From RYN-230 sp963782185 (lineage in GTDB: Bacteria > Actinomycetota > Actinomycetes > Streptosporangiales > Streptosporangiaceae), in the NCBI GenBank assembly GCA_963782185.1, contig CAWAJB010000037.1, forward strand, positions 1 through 64,000: a DNA stretch of 64,000 bases, in the 5' to 3' direction. Made by a program: the position numbers and the translations under genes. Shown here piece by piece: positions 33,772-41,353 of the stretch. The notes beneath the pieces are model-generated. The model made no database searches. It was not told the DNA's origin and saw only the letters and a list, made by a program, of their open reading frames with translations. Positions within the stretch are counted from its first letter, which is position 1, and each line of letters starts with the position of its first letter.

Positions 33772-35111
33772 CCCGCGGGGGCCGGCGCGGTCCCGTGGCA
33801 GCGTTTCCACTTCAGGCCGCTGCCGCACGGGCAGGGGTCGTTGCGGCCGCGGCGGGAGTCTTGCCGGGCGTAGGTGGTCATCAGCTCGGAGGGGGCCCGG
33901 CCGGCCCGCAGCAGCTCGCACATGGCCTGCATCGGCTCGCGGACGTGGCCGAAGAAGTCCTTGTAGCCGGGGCACAGGTAGTGCTGGCCGGGCTCGCCGT
34001 AGGGCGAGGTCGCGAACCGGTCCTTGGGGCAGCCGCCGTGGCAGGCGGACCGCACGTCGCAGTCGCGGCAGTACCGGGTCAGCGTGTCCCGCTTGTCCTG
34101 CCCGAACTTGCGCTGCGCGGGCGAGGCCACCAGCTCCAGCAGGTGCCGGTCGCCGATGTTACCCAGCAGGTACCCGGGCTCGACATAGTGGTCGCAGGAA
34201 TACAGGTCCCCGGTGTGCTCCAGCGCCAACTGCTCCCCGCACGTCTCGGCGTGCACGCACATCCCGCCGCCCTCGCCGTAGAAGTTCGCCAGCGCGGTGT
34301 CGAACATCTGCACGTACACGGTGCCGATGTCGCGGCGGGCCCACTCCTCGAACACCTCGATCAGGAACCGGCCGTACTGCTCCGGGCCGACCGAGCGGTG
34401 GGTGACCAGGTTCCCGTCCTGGATATACAGCGGGCGGCCCTTCACCCCCGCGCCCCACCCGGCGTCAGCGGCCGGCAAGGTCGCCTCGGTGGCCCGCTCG
34501 ATGATCGGGATGAACTGGATGAACGTGGCACCGAGCTCGTCACGCAGGAACGTGTACACCTCGCGGCCGTGATCGCCGTTGACGGCGTGGATGGTGGTCA
34601 GCACATTCCAGTCCACCCCGTGGCGCTTGAGCACGTCCAGGCCCTTCATCACCCGGCCGAAGGTGGGCTTGCCGCCCTTGTCCACCCGGTACGCGTCATG
34701 CATCGCCGCCGGGCCGTCGATCGAGATGCCGACCAGGAACCCGCTGGCCTTCAGGAACTCGCCCCACTCGTCATCCAGCAGGGTGGCGTTGGTCTGGATC
34801 GTGTTCAGGATCTTCTGCCCCGGCCGCGCGTACCGCCGTTCCAGGTCGATGGCGCGGCGGAAGAAATCCAGCCCCATCATCGTCGGCTCACCGCCCTGCC
34901 AGGCCACCACCACCTCCGGCACCCGGGCGTGCGCCTCCAGCAGCTGCCGGATGTACGTCTCCTGCAGATCGGCGGCCATCCGGAACCGGCTGCCCGGGTA
35001 CAGCATCTCCTTGGACAAGAAGAAGCAGTACTCACAATCCAGGTTGCACACCGCCCCGGTGGGCTTGGACATGACATGGAAGGCCAGCGGAGCACCCGGC
35101 ACGGTCAGCAC
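33768..35111 (-). CDS. Anaerobic sulfatase-maturating-type radical SAM enzyme with a SEC-C tail
   Basis: A 447-aa anSME-like enzyme that converts the active-site Cys or Ser of a sulfatase into formylglycine. The radical SAM cluster motif is CNLDCEYC (22-29, CxxxCxxC), followed by VAWQGGEPTMMG (GGEP) and ISIDGPAAMHD. The SPASM region carries the auxiliary-cluster cysteines (CGEQLALEHTGDLYSCDHY; YCRDCDVRSACHGGCPKDRF). The end adds a SEC-C zinc motif (RNDPCPCGSGLKWKRCHG), less usual in this family. Start is GTG 35111. It lies 85 bp after its likely substrate, the sulfatase, in the same operon. Confidence 0.92.
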   Translation of the reverse strand: MLTVPGAPLAFHVMSKPTGAVCNLDCEYCFFLSKEMLYPGSRFRMAADLQETYIRQLLEAHARVPEVVVAWQGGEPTMMGLDFFRRAIDLERRYARPGQKILNTIQTNATLLDDEWGEFLKASGFLVGISIDGPAAMHDAYRVDKGGKPTFGRVMKGLDVLKRHGVDWNVLTTIHAVNGDHGREVYTFLRDELGATFIQFIPIIERATEATLPAADAGWGAGVKGRPLYIQDGNLVTHRSVGPEQYGRFLIEVFEEWARRDIGTVYVQMFDTALANFYGEGGGMCVHAETCGEQLALEHTGDLYSCDHYVEPGYLLGNIGDRHLLELVASPAQRKFGQDKRDTLTRYCRDCDVRSACHGGCPKDRFATSPYGEPGQHYLCPGYKDFFGHVREPMQAMCELLRAGRAPSELMTTYARQDSRRGRNDPCPCGSGLKWKRCHGTAPAPAG

Positions 35112-35196
35112 GTGCGGGCGCTCCGTGCTGGCCTGAGTGGGGTCGGCCTGGGTGGGGCCTGCGGCGCGGCGGCCTGGTCGGTGATCGCGTCCTCCC

Positions 35197-37566
35197 CTAT
35201 TCCCGCATCATCATGGCCTGGGCCTCGCGCTCGAGATCGACGTAAGGATCGCCGCTGACGTCGACCGCGACCCGCTTGATCGTGCCGCCGGTGAACGCGT
35301 GCGGGTGCGGGCCCGGGTAGTCGGCGGTCACCGGCTCGCCGCTGTCCCGGCCCACGCACAGGCCCTCACCCGCGATCATGAACGTCCCGGGCTGGGTCTT
35401 GATCCGGCTCTCACCGACCTTCTTGTCCCCATGGTAGAGGGACAGGATCCCGGTGGACACGTGCGGCGGGTCCTCCCCGTCCTTGTCGAACGATGCGGAC
35501 AGGATCAGGTTCTCCCCGGTGGGGATGTCCTGGGTTCCGTCTACCTTCTGTTCCATCATGCCGACGAAGTTGTTGACGTAGTGCAGCCGGTTGTCCTTGA
35601 TGTACAGGGCGTGCCCGCCGAACCGGGACCCGTGCGCGAACAGCACGCCCTGCGCGCCAGGAGCAGGGATGTCCACCAGGGCGCCGATCGTGAAGGACCG
35701 GTTGCGGACGTTCACCGCCTGTGCTTCGGGCACCTCCGCAGTACCGGGGAAGTAGGCGTAGCGGCTCCGGGGAGAGGCCAGCTGCGGCCGCGGGGTGATC
35801 ATGATCTCCAGCGCGGACCGGTCGTCGAGCGGGAAGGCGTCGTTGGCACCAGCTTCGGCGAACCACAGGTTGACCAGCTCGCGCAGCTTGTCCGGGTGCT
35901 CGGCGGCGAGGTCGTGCAGTTCGGCGCGGTCGGTGTCGGTGTGGTACAGCTCCCAGGTGTCGTCGTTGAAGTGGCTCCAGCCGCTGATCGTCGGGTGAGT
36001 GGTCACCGCCTTCCAGCCCTCGTGCCAGATCCCGCGGGAGCCGAGCATGGAGTAGAACTGGGTCTTGCGCGCCGACGGTGCCGATGCGTCATCCACGCTG
36101 TAGCGCATGCTCACGCCGTCGAACCGGCTCTGCACGTGGCCCTTGATCGTCTCGGGCGGTTCGACGCCCAGCGCGTCCAGGATGCTCGGCACGATGTCGA
36201 TGGCGTGGTGGTACTGGTGCCGCAGCCCGCCCTTGCCCGCGGCCGCGTCGGCGGTGGCTGCGGGCCAGGAGATGATGCACGGGTCCGCGGTGCCGCCGTT
36301 GAACTCATACCGCTTCCACATCTTGAACGGCGTGTTGAAGGCCATCGCCCACCCATTGGGGTAGTGGTTGTAGGTCTTCGTCCCGCCGAGCTCATCGATC
36401 ATCGCCAGGTTCGCCTGGATGTTGTCCGGGATGCCGTTCGCGAACAGCATCTCGTTGACCGACCCGTCCGGGCCGCCCTCACCCGAGGCGCCGTTGTCCG
36501 ACACCAGGATGACCATGGTGTTGTCCCGCTGCCCGGACTCTTCCAGGTAGTCGAGCAGCCGGCCGATGTGGTGGTCGGCGTGGGCCAGGAACCCCGCGTA
36601 CACCTCGGCCATCCGCGCGAAGAGCCGCTGCTCCTCGGCGGACAGTGAATCCCATGGCCGGGTGACGTCCAGCGGCGGGAACGGCTGGCCCCCGGGCCCC
36701 TTGCGGGTCTCGGGCGTGCCGATCGGGTTGACCGGCGGCAGCTCGGTGTCGGCCGGGACGATGCCCATTTCCTTCTGCCGGGCCAGCGTCTGCTCGCGCA
36801 TGGCCTCGTAGCCCATGTCGAAGCGGCCCTTGAACTTGTCGGCCCATTCCTTCGAGACATGGTGCGGCGCATGGCAGGCGCCCGGGGCGTAATACAGGAA
36901 GAACGGCTTGTCCGGCGCGACCGTCTTGGCGTCCTGGATGAACTCCAGCGCCTTGTCGGTCAGGTCCTCGGTGAGGTGGTAGCCCTCAGATGGCAGCTTC
37001 GGCTGGTCAACCGGGTGGTTGTCGTAGACCAGGTCCGGGTACCACTGGTTGGTCTCGGCTCCCAGGAACCCGTACCAGCGCTCGAACCCGCGGCCGGACG
37101 GCCAGTTCCGCCGCGTCAACGCGACGTTCATCTCCACGGTCGGGCACAGGTGCCACTTGCCGACCATGTAGGTGTTCCAGCCGCGCTCGGCCAGGATCTC
37201 CGAGAGCATGCCGTTCTCGGGCGGGATGGTCCCGCTGGCGTTCGGGAACCCGACCGCGGCCTCGGTGATGCAGGCCATCGAGTTGCGGGTGTGGTTGCGG
37301 CCGGTCAGCAGGCAGGACCGGGTCGGCGAGCACAGCGCGGTCGTGTGCCACTGCGTGTACCGGATCCCGTCCGCCGCGATCCGGTCGATGTTCGGCGTCT
37401 CGATCGGCCCGCCGTAACTGGACATGGCTGAGAAGCCGACGTCATCCAGGACGATGTACACGACGTTCGGCGCCCCGTCCGGGGCCTGGGGCGGCTCGAA
37501 GGGGGACCAGTCCGGGACCGAGTCCCGGATGTCTATGTTGATGGTTCCCTTGAACGGCTCGCTCAC
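35197..37566 (-). CDS. Arylsulfatase, type I (Cys-type)
   Basis: A 789-aa sulfatase that hydrolyses sulfate esters. Asp41 and Asp42 (VVYIVLDDVGF) bind the metal; the formylglycine site is Cys79 in CSPTRSCLLTG, and GKWHL and the later lysine/histidine motifs (YMVGKWHLCPT, FFLYYAPGACHAPH) are present. A C-terminal third of about 200 aa (AVNVRNRSFTIGALVDIPA) resembles a carbohydrate-binding-like or beta-sandwich domain. There is no signal peptide, so it is probably cytoplasmic. Start GTG 37566 follows GAAGGAA. The maturase follows in the operon. Substrate unknown. Confidence 0.95.
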   Translation of the reverse strand: MSEPFKGTINIDIRDSVPDWSPFEPPQAPDGAPNVVYIVLDDVGFSAMSSYGGPIETPNIDRIAADGIRYTQWHTTALCSPTRSCLLTGRNHTRNSMACITEAAVGFPNASGTIPPENGMLSEILAERGWNTYMVGKWHLCPTVEMNVALTRRNWPSGRGFERWYGFLGAETNQWYPDLVYDNHPVDQPKLPSEGYHLTEDLTDKALEFIQDAKTVAPDKPFFLYYAPGACHAPHHVSKEWADKFKGRFDMGYEAMREQTLARQKEMGIVPADTELPPVNPIGTPETRKGPGGQPFPPLDVTRPWDSLSAEEQRLFARMAEVYAGFLAHADHHIGRLLDYLEESGQRDNTMVILVSDNGASGEGGPDGSVNEMLFANGIPDNIQANLAMIDELGGTKTYNHYPNGWAMAFNTPFKMWKRYEFNGGTADPCIISWPAATADAAAGKGGLRHQYHHAIDIVPSILDALGVEPPETIKGHVQSRFDGVSMRYSVDDASAPSARKTQFYSMLGSRGIWHEGWKAVTTHPTISGWSHFNDDTWELYHTDTDRAELHDLAAEHPDKLRELVNLWFAEAGANDAFPLDDRSALEIMITPRPQLASPRSRYAYFPGTAEVPEAQAVNVRNRSFTIGALVDIPAPGAQGVLFAHGSRFGGHALYIKDNRLHYVNNFVGMMEQKVDGTQDIPTGENLILSASFDKDGEDPPHVSTGILSLYHGDKKVGESRIKTQPGTFMIAGEGLCVGRDSGEPVTADYPGPHPHAFTGGTIKRVAVDVSGDPYVDLEREAQAMMMRE

Positions 37567-37622
37567 TGTGCACTTCCTTCGTCTTGAGGTTCCTGGTCAG
37601 CCTGTCCTGGGTGGCTGACGTG

Positions 37623-37994
37623 CTAGACCGCTCCGGGGGGCCCGGCGGGAAGGTCCAGTCCCAGGGCGGCCATCAGCTCGGGGGCGGCCTCCACGATCCT
37701 GGGCAGGCCGACCTGCGGTGCGACCGCACGCAGCACGCCCAGCAGCTCGCCCGGCGTGGCACCGGCCTCGATCGCGTTCCCGACCTGCCACAGGTACGAG
37801 GCCGGCGGCGCGTCCAGGGCGATCAGGGCTGCGATCTTGACCAGGGCGAAGGTGCGGGCATCCAGGCCGCTTCTCTCCTGGAGTTCCCGGCGCAGCCGCA
37901 GGCCCTCGCCCAGGAGCTCGGGATCGCCGAGGGCGAGGCTGGCCAGCGCCGCGCTGGTGGTGTCGTCGACGGCCGCCTTGGCGGGCATGCTCAT
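37623..37994 (-). CDS. Carboxymuconolactone decarboxylase family (AhpD-like) protein
   Basis: A 123-aa all-helical CMD-fold protein: SLALGDPELLGEGLRLRREL, then DARTFALVKIAALIALDAPP, and EAGATPGELLGVLRAVAPQV, the family's C-terminal pattern. The usual redox CxxC is absent, so peroxidase activity is doubtful; a structural or decarboxylase-like role is possible. ATG 37994 follows GAAGG. It leads into the sulfatase gene 56 bp later on the same strand. A TCACCC-type site (38082-38098) lies upstream. Confidence 0.8.
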   Translation of the reverse strand: MSMPAKAAVDDTTSAALASLALGDPELLGEGLRLRRELQERSGLDARTFALVKIAALIALDAPPASYLWQVGNAIEAGATPGELLGVLRAVAPQVGLPRIVEAAPELMAALGLDLPAGPPGAV

Positions 37995-38130
37995 GACCTT
38001 CAGTCCCCTCGCTAGCTTCCGGGAGCCGGTCCTTCCCGGGGCCGGCCAGGTCAACGGTGGCATCTCCCGCGCCTTGAGGGCTCACCCGTAAGGGATGGTG
38101 TGGAGCCGCCCGGGCCTGCCCGGCCGCCGT

Positions 38131-38376
38131 TCAGCTGCCTGCGGATGGGTCCTCGCCGGCGTCCGGCTCCCGGTCGTGCAGGCGGCGTATCTCCACGATC
38201 TGCGCGCCGAAGGTCTCCAGCCGGGCCAGCAGGCCGTGCAGGGCCGCCGCATCGGGCAGCGGCCCGTGCACGACGGTTTCCACTGGTTCGACGGACGCCG
38301 TCAGCCGGTCGAAGTCCAGCAGGGCTTCGGGCGGGAGGACACCCACTACCCGGATCTCGTAGTAGGAGGGTGTCAA
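38131..38376 (-). CDS. Small hypothetical protein (81 aa)
   Basis: Not recognised. Residues YYEIRVVGVLPPEALLDF, then TVVHGPLPDAAALHGLLARL and FGAQIVEIRRLHDREP, suggest a compact alpha/beta fold of the ferredoxin-like type. The start is TTG 38376, with GGAG six bases before. It is the most upstream minus-strand gene before the CMD/sulfatase/maturase set, 136 bp away, and may be in the same unit. Confidence 0.6.
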   Translation of the reverse strand: MTPSYYEIRVVGVLPPEALLDFDRLTASVEPVETVVHGPLPDAAALHGLLARLETFGAQIVEIRRLHDREPDAGEDPSAGS

Positions 38377-38453
38377 CGTCGCTCCCCGTTCGTGGGCCGG
38401 CAGTTCCGGTTACCAGCCTGCCGTGTGCAGGGCGGCAGCGCCCCACTCCATTC

Positions 38454-38501
38454 GGGTGAGTCACCCTGGTGAGATCGGGGCACAGGTGATGACAAATCAC
38501 C
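38454..38501. promoter_or_regulatory. GGGTGA/TCACCC palindromes upstream of the LuxR gene
   Basis: Site 1: GGGTGA-G-TCACCC (38454-38466), a perfect 13-bp palindrome. Site 2: GGTGAT, 5 nt, ATCACC (38485-38501). They stand between the small minus-strand gene (38376) and the regulator start (38624), in position to bind a regulator. Confidence 0.6.
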
Positions 38502-38623
38502 CTGATAGTCGGGAGTGTCGGGAGCCGATGAGCCACCGCCCCCAGGCCGGGCGCAGCCCGGCCGCTGGCCGGGCTGTGGCTGGCGGCCGAGGGGGGCTTC
38601 CCCGCCAGGAAGAGGTGGTACCG

Positions 38624-41302
38624 ATGGTCAGCAGTCCCCGCGTGCTCACCGGGACCGCGGCCGGAGGCTCGGCCGCCGATGCGGGCGATCCGGTCCTGCT
38701 GTCCAAGATCACCGCGCCGGGGGTGCCGGGCTGGGCTGTGCCCCGCCCGCGGATCGCGGCCATCATGGCCGAGAGCGCCCGGGTGCCGCTGATCACGGTG
38801 ACCGGCCCGCCCGGGGCGGGCAAGACGATGTCCATCGCGCTGTGGGCGTCCGCCCGGGCCAGCGCGGGCCCGTGCGCCTGGATGACGGTGGACGAGTACG
38901 ACAACCGGCCCGGGGTGTTCTGGTCCTACGTGACGGCTGCCCTGCGGGCGGCCGGCGTCCCGGTCACCCCCCTGTCCCCCGCCGCGGATGGCGGGAAGAT
39001 GGGCGGCGAGGCCGGCCACGGTTTCCTGCTCCGGCTCGCGTCCGAGCTGGCCGGGCAGGACCCGCCCGTGGACCTGGTCCTGGACGACCTTCACCTGCTG
39101 ACCGCGCCGGACGCCCTGGAGGGCCTGGCGTACGTCCTGAGGAATGCCGCGCCCGGCCTGCGCCTGATCGCCGGGTCACGGATGGATCCGCTCCTCCCGC
39201 TGCACCGCTACCGGGCGGCCGGCGAACTCGCCGAGATCCGGGCCGGGCAGCTGGCCTTCAGCGTGGCCGAGACCACGCTGCTGCTGGCCCAGCACGGCAT
39301 CGTCCTGCCGGATCCAGACGTCCAGGTGCTGACCCGGCGGGCTGAGGGCTGGGCGGCGGGCCTGCGCCTGGCCGCGATCTCGCTGGAGGGGCATCCCGAC
39401 CCGGCGCAATTCGTCAAGGAATTCGCGGCTGAGGACAGCTCCATCACCGGCTACCTGGTGGAGGAGGTGCTGGATGCCCAGTCCCCGCCGGCCCGCGACC
39501 TCCTGCTGCGCACCAGCATCCTGTCCCGGGTCAGCGCGGACGTCGCCGACGAGCTCACCGGCGGCCAGGACGCCGCGAGCGTGCTGCCGGAACTCGCCCG
39601 CACGAACGCGTTCGTGCGGGCCGTCAGCCCCGGCGTCTACCGTTACCATCCCCTGTTCGGCTCGGTGCTGCGCCTGAAGCTCCGCCGCGAGAGCCCGGGC
39701 CAGGTGCCGGCCCTGCACCGGCGGGCGGCCCAGTGGTACTGGCACCGGGGATCACTGGGCGAGGCGATCCGCCACGCCGCCGACTCGGGTGACTGGCAGC
39801 TCGCAGCCCGGATGGTCGTTGATGACCTGGCGATCGGCCAGATTATCGACCCGCACGGGGCCCAGCCGCTCACGGACGAGTTCCGGCGCCTGCCAGCCGC
39901 GCCGCCCGGGGCCGGGCCCGAGGTCTTGCTCGTGGCGGCCGCGCTGGAACTGGGTACCGTCGCTGGCCCTCCGGAGGGCACCGCGCTCGGCGCGGCGGAA
40001 ACCATTCTGGAGCACCGCCCCGCGGGCGAGGACATCGCGGCCCGGCTGGCCGCGGCGCTGGTCCGTGCCGCCGTGTCCCGCCGTACCGGGGACTGCACAT
40101 CGGAGGCGGGCGCCGCGGCGCGGGCGCAGCAACTGCTGCAGGGCGTCCCACGGTCCTTGCTCGACCGCCATCCCGGGGTGTCGCTGGAGGTGCTGTCCGC
40201 GCGGGGCCGGGCGGAGCTGCGGGCCGGCGACTTCGACCGGGCCGCCGCGATCCTCGGGGCGGCCGGTGAGGCCACGGCCGCCGGGGCCGCCCGTGAGCGG
40301 CTCGGCTGCCTCGGGGATCTCGCGCTCGCGGAGGCGTTGCGCGGGCACCCGACCCGCGCGCGCGGGCTGGCCGAGGAGGCGCTCTCCGGCCGGCCGGGCG
40401 CAGCGGCGTCGGTCGCGCTGGCGTGCGCATGCCTGGACCGGGGTGAGCTGGGCGAGGCCCGCAGCCAGCTCAAAGCGGCGGTCGGGGCCCTCCGGCTGCA
40501 GCCCGATCCGCTGATGGATGCCCTGGCCCACGCGGTCGGCGTCCGCCACGCGCTGGCTGAAGGCCACGTCGGGCCGGCCCGGCACATGCTCGGCCTGGCC
40601 CGGGCTGGCGGCCCGCTCCCCCCCTGGCTCGAGCACCGGATGGTCCTCCTGGAGTCGGCCACCTGCGCGGCGGAGGGCGCTGCCCAGGCCGCGATCGACG
40701 CGGCGGAGAGCGCCGCCCCCCGGTCGCATCTGGACGCGGCGGTCGCGCTGGCGCACGCCTGGCTGGCCGCGGGGAACCTCGAGGCGGCCAGGCGCGCCCT
40801 GGCCGCGCCACGCAGCGCCGGCGCCGCAGCCTCCGACTACACGCGGGTGGAAGCACGGCTCACCGAGGCCAGGCTGAGCTACCGGGCTGAGGACCGCGCG
40901 CGGGGCCATCAGTTGCTGGAGGAGGCGCTGCGCCTGGCCAGCGCCGAGGAACTGCGGCTGCCCTTCATCGCGGAGCGGGCCTGGATCCGGCCGGCTCTGC
41001 GGCGCGATCAGGGCCTGGCCCGGACCTACCAGTCCCTGCTCGAGCCGGACGTGACCGGTTCCCGCCCGGTCCCGGCTGGGCCACCCGGCGATGCGGCGCC
41101 GCTGATCGTGGAACAGCTGAGCCAGCGTGAGCGTGAAGTGGTCCGGTACATGTCGGAGATGATGAGCACCGCGGAGATCGCCGCCGAGATGTACATCTCG
41201 GTGAACACCGTCAAGACCCACCTCAAGAGCATCTACCGCAAGCTGGCCGTAGCCCACCGGAGGGAGGCGGTCCGGCGCGCCCGGCAGCTCCACCTGGTCT
41301 AG
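38624..41302 (+). CDS. MalT-type LuxR family ATP-dependent transcriptional regulator
   Basis: An 892-aa regulator of the STAND/LAL class. It has Walker A GPPGAGKTM (61-69), Walker B VDLVLDDLHLL near 150, then NB-ARC-like sensor sequence, a long helical TPR-like middle (300-810) and a C-terminal LuxR helix-turn-helix (LSQREREVVRYM, AEMYISVNTVKTHLKSIYRK). Such proteins integrate a small-molecule signal with ATP to activate sugar, antibiotic or stress genes. ATG 38624 is preceded by GGAAGAGG. It is convergent with a second LuxR regulator. Palindromic operators lie upstream and it may regulate itself. Confidence 0.93.
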   Translation: MVSSPRVLTGTAAGGSAADAGDPVLLSKITAPGVPGWAVPRPRIAAIMAESARVPLITVTGPPGAGKTMSIALWASARASAGPCAWMTVDEYDNRPGVFWSYVTAALRAAGVPVTPLSPAADGGKMGGEAGHGFLLRLASELAGQDPPVDLVLDDLHLLTAPDALEGLAYVLRNAAPGLRLIAGSRMDPLLPLHRYRAAGELAEIRAGQLAFSVAETTLLLAQHGIVLPDPDVQVLTRRAEGWAAGLRLAAISLEGHPDPAQFVKEFAAEDSSITGYLVEEVLDAQSPPARDLLLRTSILSRVSADVADELTGGQDAASVLPELARTNAFVRAVSPGVYRYHPLFGSVLRLKLRRESPGQVPALHRRAAQWYWHRGSLGEAIRHAADSGDWQLAARMVVDDLAIGQIIDPHGAQPLTDEFRRLPAAPPGAGPEVLLVAAALELGTVAGPPEGTALGAAETILEHRPAGEDIAARLAAALVRAAVSRRTGDCTSEAGAAARAQQLLQGVPRSLLDRHPGVSLEVLSARGRAELRAGDFDRAAAILGAAGEATAAGAARERLGCLGDLALAEALRGHPTRARGLAEEALSGRPGAAASVALACACLDRGELGEARSQLKAAVGALRLQPDPLMDALAHAVGVRHALAEGHVGPARHMLGLARAGGPLPPWLEHRMVLLESATCAAEGAAQAAIDAAESAAPRSHLDAAVALAHAWLAAGNLEAARRALAAPRSAGAAASDYTRVEARLTEARLSYRAEDRARGHQLLEEALRLASAEELRLPFIAERAWIRPALRRDQGLARTYQSLLEPDVTGSRPVPAGPPGDAAPLIVEQLSQREREVVRYMSEMMSTAEIAAEMYISVNTVKTHLKSIYRKLAVAHRREAVRRARQLHLV

Positions 41303-41313
41303 GTCCGCGCCGG

Positions 41314-41325
41314 GAGGCCGGCCTC
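41314..41325. terminator. Palindrome between convergent LuxR genes
   Basis: GAGGCCGGCCTC, a perfect 12-bp palindrome 12 nt after one stop and 29 nt before the other gene's stop. Short for a terminator. Confidence 0.35.
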
Positions 41326-41353
41326 ATCGTGAACAGGGCGGGCGCCCGGCGGC

